A DNA stretch of 64,000 bases from Clostridium uliginosum (GTDB taxonomy: Bacteria; Bacillota; Clostridia; Clostridiales; Clostridiaceae). Both the position numbers and the translations under genes were made by a program. The notes under the pieces are model-generated. The model saw only the letters and a program-made list of their open reading frames with translations, made no database searches and was not told the origin of the DNA. Below are positions 7,889-15,682 of this stretch, in pieces. Numbering within the stretch: the first letter of the stretch is position 1; each line of letters opens with the position of its first letter. The stretch spans positions 62,001 to 126,000 of the forward strand of contig NZ_FOMG01000003.1 of NCBI RefSeq assembly GCF_900112485.1. Reading direction: 5' to 3'.

Positions 7889-8797
7889 ATGAAGATTACA
7901 GCTATTAGATCTGATAAGATTTATAAAAAAATGATTTCTGCAAAAGTAGAAGAACGTGATAATATTTACCGTTATGAGCTTATGAAACCATTTGAGTTCA
8001 AGTGGTCATGTATTGGTATGCCACTGAAATCAGAGCAAGAGGGCGGTTATGATGTGGTAATGGCAAGCACTATAGGTGGAGGCTTTGCACCAAGTCAAAT
8101 TAATAGTGAACGTACTTCCGATATTGAAAAAATAAGTAGCGATGATTTTTGGCAGGCTTGCGAAAACAGTATTGCAAAAACATTACATGGATTTGAAGAT
8201 AACGGCATATCACTGCCTACACAGGAATATATTTTCACTGTTATGTTGAATGATTTGCATAATCCAATGTCGAAAATGACAGGTGACTATTGCGGCGATG
8301 GAGGTATTCCTGGATATATCATAGGAACCATTATCCCAAATCAAGAGTCACTTAAAATGCTACCTGTGGCACTTGCCCATGAAACCAACCACAATGTAAG
8401 GTGGCAGTTTATGCAATGGAATCCCAATGTAACACTTGCTGATATGATTATCAGTGAAGGATTAGCTGAAAACTTTGCAGCATTTATGTTCGGTGAGGAC
8501 AAGATTGGTATGTGGGTAAAAAACACAAGTGAAGAAACACTTAACACAGTCATTAAACCTGTAATTAAAGAAAATCTTTACGAAAATGATTTTAATAAGC
8601 TATCTGCTTATCTTTATGGTGACGAGATTATGGCAATGCGTGGTGTCAAGTCTGTAGGAATGCCTTATTGTGCAGGTTATGCGTGTGGTTATCAACTTGT
8701 TAAGCACTACCTTGAAAAGAAAGGAAAAAGCATTTACGAAGCAACTATTACACCAACTGCTGATATTTTAAAGGAAACGGAGGATTTTTGGAATTGA
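7889..8797 (+). CDS. Predicted zinc-dependent protease (DUF2268-like)
   Basis: A 302-residue protein with an HExxH-type zinc site in ALAHETNHNVRWQF and a downstream glutamate in ISEGLAENFAAFMFGED, the gluzincin pattern seen in DUF2268 putative proteases. It has no signal peptide or membrane segment, so it should be cytosolic. Start ATG 7889 has GAGG upstream. Its stop overlaps the TTG start of the next gene, a TipA-type MerR regulator, so the two are translationally coupled and probably induced together by the ligand the regulator senses. Substrate unknown. Confidence 0.8.
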   Translation: MKITAIRSDKIYKKMISAKVEERDNIYRYELMKPFEFKWSCIGMPLKSEQEGGYDVVMASTIGGGFAPSQINSERTSDIEKISSDDFWQACENSIAKTLHGFEDNGISLPTQEYIFTVMLNDLHNPMSKMTGDYCGDGGIPGYIIGTIIPNQESLKMLPVALAHETNHNVRWQFMQWNPNVTLADMIISEGLAENFAAFMFGEDKIGMWVKNTSEETLNTVIKPVIKENLYENDFNKLSAYLYGDEIMAMRGVKSVGMPYCAGYACGYQLVKHYLEKKGKSIYEATITPTADILKETEDFWN

Positions 8798-9525
8798 AGA
8801 TTAACGAAGTTGCAAAGCTAACGGGAGTAACTGTTAGGACACTCCATTACTACGATGAAATCGGCTTGCTTAAGCCAAGTAAGATTACAAAAACTGGTTA
8901 TCGCTTATATAATGAAGATTCTCTTACCACCATGCAACAGATATTATTTTTCAGAGAGCTGGATTTTCCACTTAATGAAATTAAAGAAATTATGACAGAT
9001 CCTAAATTTGATAAAGTAACTGCATTAAAAAAACACAAAGAATTGCTTGTCAAAAAGCGTGAACGACTGGACAAATTAATTGACCTTGTAAATAACACAA
9101 TAAAAGGAGAAGTTACTATGAGCTTTAAAGAATTTGATATGACAGAAATTGAAAATACAAAGAAAAAATATTCCGCCGAAGTTAAGGAACGTTGGGGAAA
9201 AACAAATGCCTATGCTGAAAGCGAGAAAAAAACAAAAAGCTACAATAAAGAGCAGTGGCAGGAAATCAATGATGAGAGTAGCAATATTTTAAAAGCCTTT
9301 GCTTCAAATATTGACAAAGCACCCTGCAGTTCAGAAGTTCAAGCACTAGTAAAGCAGTGGCAAGATTTCATCACTGCAAGATTTTATAATTGCACAAAAG
9401 AAATTTTGAAGTGTCTTGGCTTGATGTATATTGGCGATGAAAGATTTAAAGAAAATATAAACCAAAATGGCGAGGGCACTGCTGAGTTTATTGCAAAGGC
9501 AATTGAGATTTATTGTACAAAATGA
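8794..9525 (+). CDS. MerR-family regulator with TipAS ligand-binding domain
   Basis: Residues 1-70 form a MerR winged helix (INEVAKLTGVTVRTLHYYDE, GLLKPSKITKTGYRLY), followed by a coiled-coil dimer helix and, from about residue 110, a TipAS domain (WGKTNAYAES, QWQDFITARFYNCTKEI, YIGDERFKENINQ), the globin-like fold that captures thiopeptide-type and other drugs. I place the start at TTG 8794, which overlaps the upstream stop (TTGA) and lies 10 nt after GGAGG; the upstream TTG 8788 is too close to that site. An internal start just before the TipAS half (ATG 9118, with AAGGAG upstream) could yield a stand-alone TipAS protein, as in the tipA model. Confidence 0.9.
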   Translation: MKINEVAKLTGVTVRTLHYYDEIGLLKPSKITKTGYRLYNEDSLTTMQQILFFRELDFPLNEIKEIMTDPKFDKVTALKKHKELLVKKRERLDKLIDLVNNTIKGEVTMSFKEFDMTEIENTKKKYSAEVKERWGKTNAYAESEKKTKSYNKEQWQEINDESSNILKAFASNIDKAPCSSEVQALVKQWQDFITARFYNCTKEILKCLGLMYIGDERFKENINQNGEGTAEFIAKAIEIYCTK

Positions 9526-9605
9526 GCAATATCCCTAAAATCTACAAACTATAAATATATTATAAAACTACTATATTTGTAATATATAAAGCATATTCAA
9601 ACTAA

Positions 9606-9662
9606 TTTAATCCCTTCAACATATAGTCTACTGAATCTAGGCTATATGTTGGAGGGATTAAA
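9606..9662. terminator. Long inverted repeat after the merR gene
   Basis: TTTAATCCCTTCAACATATAG pairs with CTATATGTTGGAGGGATTAAA around a short loop. Position between convergent genes fits a bidirectional terminator, though no long U-run follows. Confidence 0.55.
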
Positions 9663-9691
9663 GTATATAGGCGTACTAGACTTAAAAGTAG

Positions 9692-10021
9692 CTATTTTGA
9701 AGTAGTAATAATAGCTACATCTCCATTACCAACAATCGCTAAAGTGTGTCCTTTTTTAATAGTGCCTAAGTTTATAACTTCACCTACAGTATCAAATTCT
9801 TTAAAAAATTTTATATCACCCTCATTGTCAAGTATCATTAAACTTACACGGGTATTTTGTGTTACAAGTTTAGCAGTAGCAACAGATTCTTCAAATTCAG
9901 AAATATTATAAACACCTTGCTTATAAACATTTGATACTGATGCCTTTGTTACACTTGGAAAAACAGATATAAGCATTAAAAAAGCTATTGAAAAAACTAT
10001 AAATCTTTTTAGAATTTTCAT
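9692..10021 (-). CDS. Small exported protein of unknown function
   Basis: A 109-residue protein with a clear signal peptide (MKILKRFIVFSIAFLMLISV, cleavage probably after TKA) and a mature part of about 80 residues rich in beta-prone stretches (RVSLMILDNEGDIKFFKEF, HTLAIVGNGDVAIITTSK). I use ATG 10021, which follows GTGAGGTG; a GTG nine bases earlier is in frame but less likely. It stands at the edge of the bacteriocin-like region. I do not recognise the family. Confidence 0.7.
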   Translation of the reverse strand: MKILKRFIVFSIAFLMLISVFPSVTKASVSNVYKQGVYNISEFEESVATAKLVTQNTRVSLMILDNEGDIKFFKEFDTVGEVINLGTIKKGHTLAIVGNGDVAIITTSK

Positions 10022-10118
10022 TGCGTACACCTCACTTATATTATATTGTTTTCTTTTTATTAAAAAATATACTTGCTTTAAGATTGTGAAATTGCACTTA
10101 AAGTTAATTTAATACAAA

Positions 10119-10167
10119 AGGAGCTGCTATCAAACTAACTTAAAAAATTAGTTTGATAGCAGCTCCT
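10119..10167 (-). terminator. Terminator with perfect 20-bp stem
   Basis: The arms at 10119-10138 and 10148-10167 are perfectly complementary (AGGAGCTGCTATCAAACTAA and its complement), with T-rich flanks on both sides. It terminates the minus-strand gene at 10227-10541. Confidence 0.85.
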
Positions 10168-10226
10168 CTTTTATAAAGTAAAGGGTTTTTAACCTTATTA
10201 TAGGATAAACCATGTTGTAATAATAT

Positions 10227-10541
10227 TTATTTTAATCTTGATAGTAAAATTTTATCTATTATTATTACAAGGACATAAACAAATACTAACATAAACTGAA
10301 AATTAGTTGAAAGATTATTATTGAAAATTAACATTATACTAGCAAATATAATACCAAATATGCCTAATACAAATCTATCTATTGCAATGATTTTTATTGA
10401 TTTCGATAAATTTAATGATTCAAATCCACCTATTTTTAATATAAAGGAATTAAATTGGGGGGAGAAATTTAGAACTAAACTTGCTCCTGAAAATATAAGA
10501 AAGATTGAAAGCATTAATATGATATAAGTTAATATTCTCAT
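10227..10541 (-). CDS. Small membrane protein, 104 residues
   Basis: The frame from ATG 10541, just after AGGAGG, encodes a protein with about three or four membrane helices (ILTYIILMLSIFLIFSGASL, FVLGIFGIIFASIMLI, FMLVFVYVLVIIID). The longer frame to 10628 has no ribosome site. It is divergent from the membrane gene at 10675. It could be an immunity-type protein of the neighbouring bacteriocin-like cluster, but that is only suggested by position. Confidence 0.65.
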   Translation of the reverse strand: MRILTYIILMLSIFLIFSGASLVLNFSPQFNSFILKIGGFESLNLSKSIKIIAIDRFVLGIFGIIFASIMLIFNNNLSTNFQFMLVFVYVLVIIIDKILLSRLK

Positions 10542-10674
10542 TAAATAGAGCCTCCTAATTTTAATTACATATAAATATAATATAATGTATTTTTGATTAA
10601 TTAATACATTCATATTATAATTATACATATAATGGAAGTATTAAGACAAGTTTAATCTTTTTAAGGAGATGACT

Positions 10675-11010
10675 ATGAAAACATACTTATTTTTTTTAAT
10701 AATAGCTTTAATTATTTTTATATATCTTCTACTAGCATCAGTAAACTTATTTATTGAAAAAGAAAATAAGTTTACTAAATCTTTTAATAGAGCCACCATT
10801 AAAAGATTTAGTAACATAAAAGTATTATCAAAATTTTATATAATAAATTATTCATTTTATATTTTAGCGTTAATATATGTTATATATAATATTATTTTTA
10901 ATAATTATTTTGGTAATAATTATATAATTATTTTTTTCGCATTTTTATCATGGTCTTTTATTATTATTTTTTCTATTTTGCATATGAAATTCGAAAAGAG
11001 AAAAAACTAG
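10675..11010 (+). CDS. Small membrane protein convergent with the first UviA-controlled gene
   Basis: A 111-residue protein with an N-terminal membrane helix (YLFFLIIALIIFIYLLLASV), a basic middle part and two further helices. ATG 10675 is 6 nt after AAGGAG; the ATG at 10669 overlaps the ribosome site. It ends 28 bp from the stop of the convergent gene 11038-11454, with a shared bidirectional terminator between them. The same arrangement recurs at 14188/14567. Candidate immunity protein by context; no family recognised. Confidence 0.65.
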   Translation: MKTYLFFLIIALIIFIYLLLASVNLFIEKENKFTKSFNRATIKRFSNIKVLSKFYIINYSFYILALIYVIYNIIFNNYFGNNYIIIFFAFLSWSFIIIFSILHMKFEKRKN

Positions 11011-11033
11011 TAAACTAGTTTTTTCTCTTTTTA
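10994..11033. terminator. Bidirectional terminator, module A
   Basis: AAAAGAGAAAAAACTAG and CTAGTTTTTTCTCTTTT form a long AT-rich stem between the convergent genes at 10675 and 11038. Confidence 0.8.
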
Positions 11034-11037
11034 GATT

Positions 11038-11454
11038 TTAATATATAGAACATCTAACCTTATATGCCTTATATGTTGGATATCCTGATGAAGGACCACC
11101 AGTTCCCCAACCATCAAATCTTAAATAAGTTGTAGTACTTATTCCATGATGACCTCCATTTTCTAATCTACCTACTAGGTTTTGTATGTTAGCCCTTTCA
11201 GCCTCTAACAGTGCTAACATAGCTGGAATAGTAATTATTCCAGAAACTGTACCTGCAGTTGCACCAGCAAGTACAGTTGTCGCTGCATCCACAAGTGCAC
11301 TTGCAATACCACCACAGAAACAATTAAAAGCCATTGAACTACTAATATCACCGGATGCAATACTTTCATTGTGATGATTTTCTGCTATCATTTCATCTAA
11401 GTCTGCAATAGAAAAACTCTTAAAAACTAATTGATCATCTGTTATTAAACCCAT
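11038..11454 (-). CDS. Bacteriocin-like small protein under UviA-type promoter (module A)
   Basis: A 138-residue protein with a leader-like acidic N-terminus (residues 1-40), then FNCFCGGIASALVDAATTVL and a glycine/alanine-rich hydrophobic segment, and a polar C-terminus with GGHHG and WGTGGPSSGYP. There is no classical signal peptide. Its ribosome site is AAAGGAG. About 75 bp upstream is a TTTACA-N16-CCTTTTAG promoter identical to that ahead of the gene at 14567. The downstream position from uviA and uviB, the latter a holin-like release protein in pIP404, suggests a bacteriocin or toxin released by UviB. Not recognised as a known family. Confidence 0.6.
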   Translation of the reverse strand: MGLITDDQLVFKSFSIADLDEMIAENHHNESIASGDISSSMAFNCFCGGIASALVDAATTVLAGATAGTVSGIITIPAMLALLEAERANIQNLVGRLENGGHHGISTTTYLRFDGWGTGGPSSGYPTYKAYKVRCSIY

Positions 11455-11525
11455 AATATTATCTCCTTTAAAATTAAATTTTATTAAGCTGTTTGAGGTT
11501 AGCTAACTCATTTGCTTTACACTTA

Positions 11526-11555
11526 CTAAAAGGATATTTTAAATCATTTTGTAAA
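11526..11555 (-). promoter_or_regulatory. UviA-type promoter of module A
   Basis: On the minus strand TTTACA (11555-11550) is followed after 16 bp by CCTTTTAG (11533-11526). This fits the TTTACA / CTnTTT type recognised by the TcdR-BotR-TetR-UviA sigma group and is repeated exactly at 15026-15055. Confidence 0.7.
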
Positions 11556-11563
11556 CCTAATAT

Positions 11564-11785
11564 TTAATTAATTTTACTTTTTATCTCTTGGATGTTTGAA
11601 TTTATTGAATCTAAAGTATTTAATTTTTCACTAAGTTGCTTTATTATTTCTTGATAGTTTTTTTCTCTTTCTTCTTGCTTCAAATCTCTACTTTCCTGTG
11701 CTTTTAGTATGTATACTATAAGCACACAGCTTAATATTGCCCAAATTCCTTGGGTTGTAGCTGTTTTTATTAATTCATCAAACAT
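11564..11785 (-). CDS. uviB: UviB/BhlA-type holin-like protein
   Basis: A 73-residue protein with a single N-terminal membrane helix (GIWAILSCVLIVYILKAQES) and a long charged coiled-coil C-terminus, the layout of BhlA/UviB holin-like proteins. In C. perfringens plasmid pIP404, uviB sits in the UV-inducible bacteriocin operon and is thought to help release the bacteriocin. Here its start overlaps the end of uviA by 8 bp, so the two are translationally coupled. Confidence 0.85.
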   Translation of the reverse strand: MFDELIKTATTQGIWAILSCVLIVYILKAQESRDLKQEEREKNYQEIIKQLSEKLNTLDSINSNIQEIKSKIN

Positions 11786-12323
11786 AGTCTACCTCCTTGA
11801 TTAATTTATTTTTTAGATTTTTTAAGGCAATTCTTATTGATTTATTTACAGCTTGTCTTGATATTTTAAGTCTTGTCGCAATTTCGATATCAGATAGTTG
11901 AATATAAAATTTATAAAAAATAATTTCTTTTTGTCTAAAACTTAATGATGAAATTAAGTCAATGAAAATAATATCTGAATAATCATTATTTGAATTATTT
12001 TCATTTAGTATATTTAAAAGTTCTTCATCAGAGTTATAAGTAATAAGATTTCTATAAGAATTTATTTTATAATATAAATTTGTTGATTTATTCTTAAGAC
12101 ATTTTTTAATATACTTTAATATTTCTTCATCACTATTAAATTTTTTCAAATCTAATTTTAAAACAAGTTCATATAAATATATAATAAGATCAGTAGAAGC
12201 TTCTGGATATTTCAGCATATAACTTAAATAATTGATTTTTGAATTAAAATAAGAAAGTATATCCATAAAACATCTTAATTTATATTGGAATATTTTGATT
12301 TTTTGAAATAAATCTGTAGGCAT
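11778..12323 (-). CDS. uviA: UviA-type alternative sigma factor (TcdR group)
   Basis: A 181-residue protein with the TcdR/BotR/TetR/UviA organisation: region 2-like helices at about residues 20-80 (NYLSYMLKYPEAS, NSYRNLITYNSDEEL) and a C-terminal region 4 helix-turn-helix (SDIEIATRLKISRQAVNKSI). These group 5 sigma factors switch on toxin or bacteriocin genes from TTTACA-type promoters. The ribosome site AAGGAG precedes ATG 12323. A matching promoter lies about 75 bp upstream, so it probably activates itself, and copies precede the two effector-like genes at 11038 and 14567. The cluster is thus likely stress-inducible, as for UviA of pIP404. Confidence 0.88.
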   Translation of the reverse strand: MPTDLFQKIKIFQYKLRCFMDILSYFNSKINYLSYMLKYPEASTDLIIYLYELVLKLDLKKFNSDEEILKYIKKCLKNKSTNLYYKINSYRNLITYNSDEELLNILNENNSNNDYSDIIFIDLISSLSFRQKEIIFYKFYIQLSDIEIATRLKISRQAVNKSIRIALKNLKNKLIKEVDYV

Positions 12324-12388
12324 TTAATCACTCCTTAAGTTGCTATAAATCAATTGCTGTAAACCAATCAGAAGAGCTTTGTATACCT

Positions 12389-12418
12389 ACTAAAAGTAAA
12401 AATATATAAAATTTGTAA
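12389..12418 (-). promoter_or_regulatory. UviA-type autoregulatory promoter
   Basis: TTTACA (12418-12413), 16 bp, then ACTTTTAG (12396-12389) on the minus strand, upstream of uviA. Spacing and both boxes agree with the promoters at 11526-11555 and 15026-15055. A decayed copy of the surrounding sequence is seen near 13025-13110. Confidence 0.65.
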
Positions 12419-12532
12419 ACCTTATTTTTGAATAAATGTATTTTTATTCAAACAAGATTCTACAATAATAAATATAATATTATTATATTCGATAGATATT
12501 CTTAAAAAAACAAACACACTATAGGAAAATAA

Positions 12533-12641
12533 GGCACATAAAAGAAAATAATAGGCCAAAGATGCGTAGTGTATACGAGTCGAGCTTCCTTATGACGCAA
12601 AATATACAGGCATAATGGTCTATTATTTTTTTGAATGTGCC
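12533..12641. repeat. Family 2 repeat, 109-bp copy
   Basis: GGCACATAAAAGAAAATAAT and the complementary end AATGTGCC, flanked by TAA on both sides. The interior keeps a fragment of family 4 (TACGAGTCGAGCTTCC near 12574). Confidence 0.7.
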
Positions 12642-12649
12642 TAATAGCA

Positions 12650-13090
12650 AGAAACTATAGTATTTTAAAACTGCATGATTATGAATTATATAGAGGTGAT
12701 TTTATAAAAGAACTCACTCATACAAAAAAAGAAAGTAATTAGAGTTATAAGGGATATATTAAAATAGAAGTTAAGGAGAGAACCCAAACAAAGATTTAGC
12801 GTGAATCGCTTTTACAGAGCACAATAGGAGTGCTATAAATGGTTAATTTATTTATGACTATTATATTTTTTGTTTCGAATACTATATATTAAAAAGCTAT
12901 ACACATATTCACTAAAAGAATGTGAAATAAGGTATGCAAAGCTCTTAATATAAAAAGAGTCTATAAGGAATCAGAGGGAACGTATGAAGTACGAATAGAA
13001 TATTATAATTTTTAAAAGTAAATTCGTAGGCATTTAAATTATCAATTAAATTGTGTAAATAAATCAGAAGACCTTTATATAGCTACTAAA
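12650..13090. other. Degenerate stretch with coding and repeat remnants
   Basis: A diverged family 4 piece lies at 12779-12820 (GAACCCAAACAAAGATTTAG). From about 12890 to 13014 frames shift through peptide remnants (YSLKECEIRYAK, then KESEGTYEVRIEYYNF before a stop), suggesting a broken small gene. From 13025 the sequence resembles the uviA upstream region at 12330-12400. I see no intact gene. Confidence 0.4.
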
Positions 13091-13091
13091 C

Positions 13092-13526
13092 TAACTTTAT
13101 AAAAACTATATTATATTTTTATCAATAATTATTTTAACAGTTTGTTTAGGATATTATTTCCATTCTAAAAATGTAACTCTTGATAACATTCTTTCTATGA
13201 CAATAAATAAAGAAAATGTTGATAAAATCCACATTAGAGGTGTTAATTCTGGAAATATAAAAAACATTAAAGATAAAAATAAAATTAATGAAATTTTATC
13301 TAATCTTTCTAATGTAAAACTTGTTGAATATAATGGAGATACATCAAAAAATAGAACTAAAGGTGCTTACGAAATAGTTATTTATGAAAATCATAAATAT
13401 ACTTTATTTATTTATACACTTGGTAAAGAATATTTAATAATTTCTGATAGCGAGAAGTTTTTGAAAAGATATAAAGTACTTGATAACAGTTTTGATCGTG
13501 AATATATGGAAAAAATAACTTCATAA
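13092..13526 (+). CDS. Small exported or membrane-anchored protein with uncertain start
   Basis: The frame from ATG 13197 gives 109 residues (IHIRGVNSGNIKNIKDKNKI, IVIYENHKYTLFIYTL). The same frame stays open upstream to about 13092 and encodes a basic stretch plus a hydrophobic helix (IIFLSIIILTVCLGYYFHSK) that belongs to the protein, but no ATG, GTG or TTG with a ribosome site is present there. The true start may be lost or non-standard, so this may be a pseudogene. It resembles small clostridial exported proteins of the DUF5301 kind; tentative. Confidence 0.45.
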
Positions 13527-13536
13527 TAATAATTCC

Positions 13537-13830
13537 TCAGGCCTTAAAGATTTTATCTAGTTAATTTCATATCTAACAGTTTATATTTATCTCTTACAAT
13601 TAATTTAATATACATACAGTTAATATACTTTACTTACAATTTATCATAAGTAAAAATCAAGCTTAATCCTTTGATACATAAAGAATTAAGCTTGATTTAT
13701 ATTTTAAAGAAAATAACATGAAATTTTATAGTCTTATTCACTAACTTAATAGCTAATACTTTGATTTTAATAATTTTAATATTAAATTTTACAACTTTAC
13801 ATTTTAAAAGAAGGTTGTGGTTTAAAAACG
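13537..13830. repeat. Direct repeat of about 300 bp, copy A
   Basis: Nearly the same sequence recurs at 15185-15478 (copy B), in the same orientation. It contains an inverted repeat around AAGCTTAATCCTTTGATACA at 13660-13695 and no open frame. In copy A it runs into a 47-bp short form of family 1 and in copy B into the full-length form. Confidence 0.8.
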
Positions 13831-13861
13831 TAACAATATCAACACTATTTTAAAACAGAGT
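13815..13861. repeat. Family 1 repeat, 47-bp short form
   Basis: The left end (GTGGTTTAAAAACG) joins directly to the right end (TAACAATATCAACACTATTT). The equivalent position in copy B of the direct repeat holds a 221-bp element. Confidence 0.7.
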
Positions 13862-13869
13862 CTAAAAAT

Positions 13870-14150
13870 AAATGTATTTTTTAAACAAAAGTCTACAAGA
13901 GCAAATATAATAATATTATATACTAGAGTTTTAAGTACAAGATTAGATAAAGATTTAGTTTATAACTGTAATTTTATAGGATTTATAAGTATATTGATTG
14001 CAATTATTAGTATAGGGGTTTATATATAAGAAAGTATTCTAAATTGGTCTTTAAGTAATCTAAATTTATGTTTCACTAATTCATTTATTACATCAAGAGC
14101 AGTTACTACTAAACTATTTTTAGTTAATTTAATACATTAATGTTATAATT
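13870..14150. other. Remnants between duplicated modules
   Basis: About 13872-13925 resembles the sequence at 12437-12490 upstream of uviA. An open stretch reading RVLSTRLDKDLVYNCNFIGF and a hydrophobic tail to a stop near 14028 looks like the end of a lost membrane-protein gene. From 14120 the sequence resembles that ahead of the gene at 10675 (TTAATACATT, TTATAATTATAC). Confidence 0.4.
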
Positions 14151-14187
14151 ATACTTAAATGATGTGTAGGAGGTATTTATTAATACA

Positions 14188-14520
14188 TTGATTTATATAC
14201 GATTAATAGGCATACTAGTTATAATAGCAGTGCTTTTTTTGCTTCTAGCGAAAGGATTTTTCGGTAAAACTAAATTAATTAACAAAATTTTACAAATTCA
14301 AATAACTAAAACAAAAAGAGAATATATAATAAATGATGAAGAAAAATATTTACTATTAATTCAAAAAAATAGTAGACTTAAATTTCTGGGTTTGTTAATG
14401 TCTATAGTTATAACATTTTACTCTAAAGATAACCATTCATTATTAATAATTTTAATATTTACTCTAGCTAATTTTTTTCTAGATAGCAAAGAAAAAAAAT
14501 ATTTACATTTAAAAGAGTAA
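14188..14520 (+). CDS. Small membrane protein convergent with the second UviA-controlled gene
   Basis: A 110-residue protein with an N-terminal membrane helix (LIGILVIIAVLFLLLAKGFF), a charged middle and a C-terminal hydrophobic region (LLIILIFTLANFFLD). The start is TTG 14188 with AGGAGG 13 nt upstream, rather far. It has only weak sequence likeness to the product of 10675-11010 but the same shape and the same convergent place beside a UviA-type gene. Candidate immunity protein by context. Confidence 0.6.
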   Translation: MIYIRLIGILVIIAVLFLLLAKGFFGKTKLINKILQIQITKTKREYIINDEEKYLLLIQKNSRLKFLGLLMSIVITFYSKDNHSLLIILIFTLANFFLDSKEKKYLHLKE

Positions 14521-14527
14521 ATTTAAT

Positions 14528-14557
14528 AAAAAAAGAGTTGCAAATACAACTCTTTTT
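14528..14557. terminator. Bidirectional terminator, module B
   Basis: AAAAAAAGAGTTG pairs with CAACTCTTTTTT between the convergent genes 14188 and 14567. Confidence 0.85.
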
Positions 14558-14566
14558 TCATATTAT

Positions 14567-14959
14567 TTAGCCTGCATAATAACTCATATCTTCAAGAGTA
14601 AGATTCATTGAATCTAATTGATATGTCTCATATCCATTAGAATATTGATTAGTATATCCATTATTTCTATATACAAGCTCAATATTTATTTTCCAATATT
14701 TCATATATGATGTATTATTTAGCAAATTTCTTAAAGATGCACTTTCTGCCTCAGCCATTACCTTTGCAGTATCATAAGTTAATGTAATAAAATTTACAAG
14801 TGGTAATCTTTTAGTAACTTTAACACAAGCATTAGCAATAACACCTAATATTGTATCAATCCCAGTATAATTTAAATTTCCAAAATCCTCAGCTTCACCT
14901 AATTGATTAATTATGTCTTGTTTTGTAACAAAAGTATATTTAGTTATAGTATTTGACAT
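14567..14959 (-). CDS. Bacteriocin-like small protein under UviA-type promoter (module B)
   Basis: A 130-residue protein with a polar N-terminus, a weakly hydrophobic middle (TGIDTILGVIANACVKVTKR, LPLVNFITLTYDTAKVMAEA) and a tyrosine/asparagine-rich C-terminus ending MSYYAG. It shares a motif-level likeness with the product of 11038 (AEAESASLRNLLNN against LLEAERANIQNLVG, and a T-Y-x-Y-K/Q tail), suggesting distant paralogy. It has no signal peptide. Its upstream 180 bp are duplicated from module A, including the UviA-type promoter. Function unknown; effector by context. Confidence 0.6.
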   Translation of the reverse strand: MSNTITKYTFVTKQDIINQLGEAEDFGNLNYTGIDTILGVIANACVKVTKRLPLVNFITLTYDTAKVMAEAESASLRNLLNNTSYMKYWKINIELVYRNNGYTNQYSNGYETYQLDSMNLTLEDMSYYAG

Positions 14960-15025
14960 ATTATCATCTCCCTAAAATTAATTAAAAGTAAAATTTTGTT
15001 AGCTAACTCATTTGCTTTACACTTA

Positions 15026-15055
15026 CTAAAAGGATATTTAAAATCATTTTGTAAA
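15026..15055 (-). promoter_or_regulatory. UviA-type promoter of module B
   Basis: TTTACA (15055-15050), 16 bp, CCTTTTAG (15033-15026) on the minus strand, identical to the module A promoter. The duplicated block continues to about 15140 and includes a ruined 3' end of a second uviB. Confidence 0.7.
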
Positions 15056-15061
15056 CCTAAT

Positions 15062-15140
15062 ATTTAATTAATTTTATTTTTTATCTCTTTGATGTTTAAA
15101 TTTATTGAATCTAAAGTGTTTAATTTTTAGTTAAGTTGTT
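15062..15140 (-). pseudogene. Remnant of a second uviB 3' end
   Basis: The sequence matches the last roughly 75 bp of uviB at 11564-11640 (TTGATGTTTAAATTTATTGA and neighbours) but the frame is broken and the rest of the gene is absent. It marks the edge of the duplicated module. Confidence 0.6.
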
Positions 15141-15184
15141 TTAACTCATGTACTATAAAGCCTATTTTTTCAAATAATAAATCC

Positions 15185-15478
15185 TCATGCCTTAAAGATT
15201 TTATCTAGTTAATTTCATATCTAACAGTTTATATTTATCTCTTACAATTAATTTAATATACATACAGTTAATATACTTTACTTACAATTTATCGTAAATA
15301 AAAATATGGCTTAATCCTTTGATACATAAAGGATTAAGCTATATTTTTATTTTAAAGAAAATAACATGAAATTTTATAGTCTTATCCACTAATTTAATAG
15401 CTAGTACTTTGATTTTAATAACTTTAATATTAAATTTTACAACTTTACATTTTAAAAGAAGGCTGTGGTTTAAAAACG
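15185..15478. repeat. Direct repeat of about 300 bp, copy B
   Basis: Second copy of the sequence at 13537-13830, about 95% alike by eye, followed by a full-length family 1 element. Confidence 0.8.
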
Positions 15479-15682
15479 TGTTGATCTTGTTACATATTGT
15501 GAAGTGTGCTAAAGAATTTGACTTAAGAACATCTAAATGAGTATAGTCCCATTCCAGCTTGTTCCAAAACAAGTTTTGGACAAGCAATTAATGTGACAAT
15601 ACTCATTAAGAGTTCTAAAAGTCAAATTCTAATGCACGCTTCACAAAAATGTAACAAGATCAACACTATTTAAAAACAGAGT
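15462..15682. repeat. Family 1 palindromic repeat, full copy
   Basis: Ends GCTGTGGTTTAAAAACGTG and the imperfect complement ending AAAAACAGAG. The middle holds the palindrome around CCAAAACAAGTTTTGG. Very like the copy at 2776-2996 in inverse orientation. Confidence 0.8.

Noticed and set aside
15339-15587. Minus-strand frame of 82 codons
   Set aside because: It runs across a direct repeat and a family 1 element, has no ribosome site and no protein-like composition.
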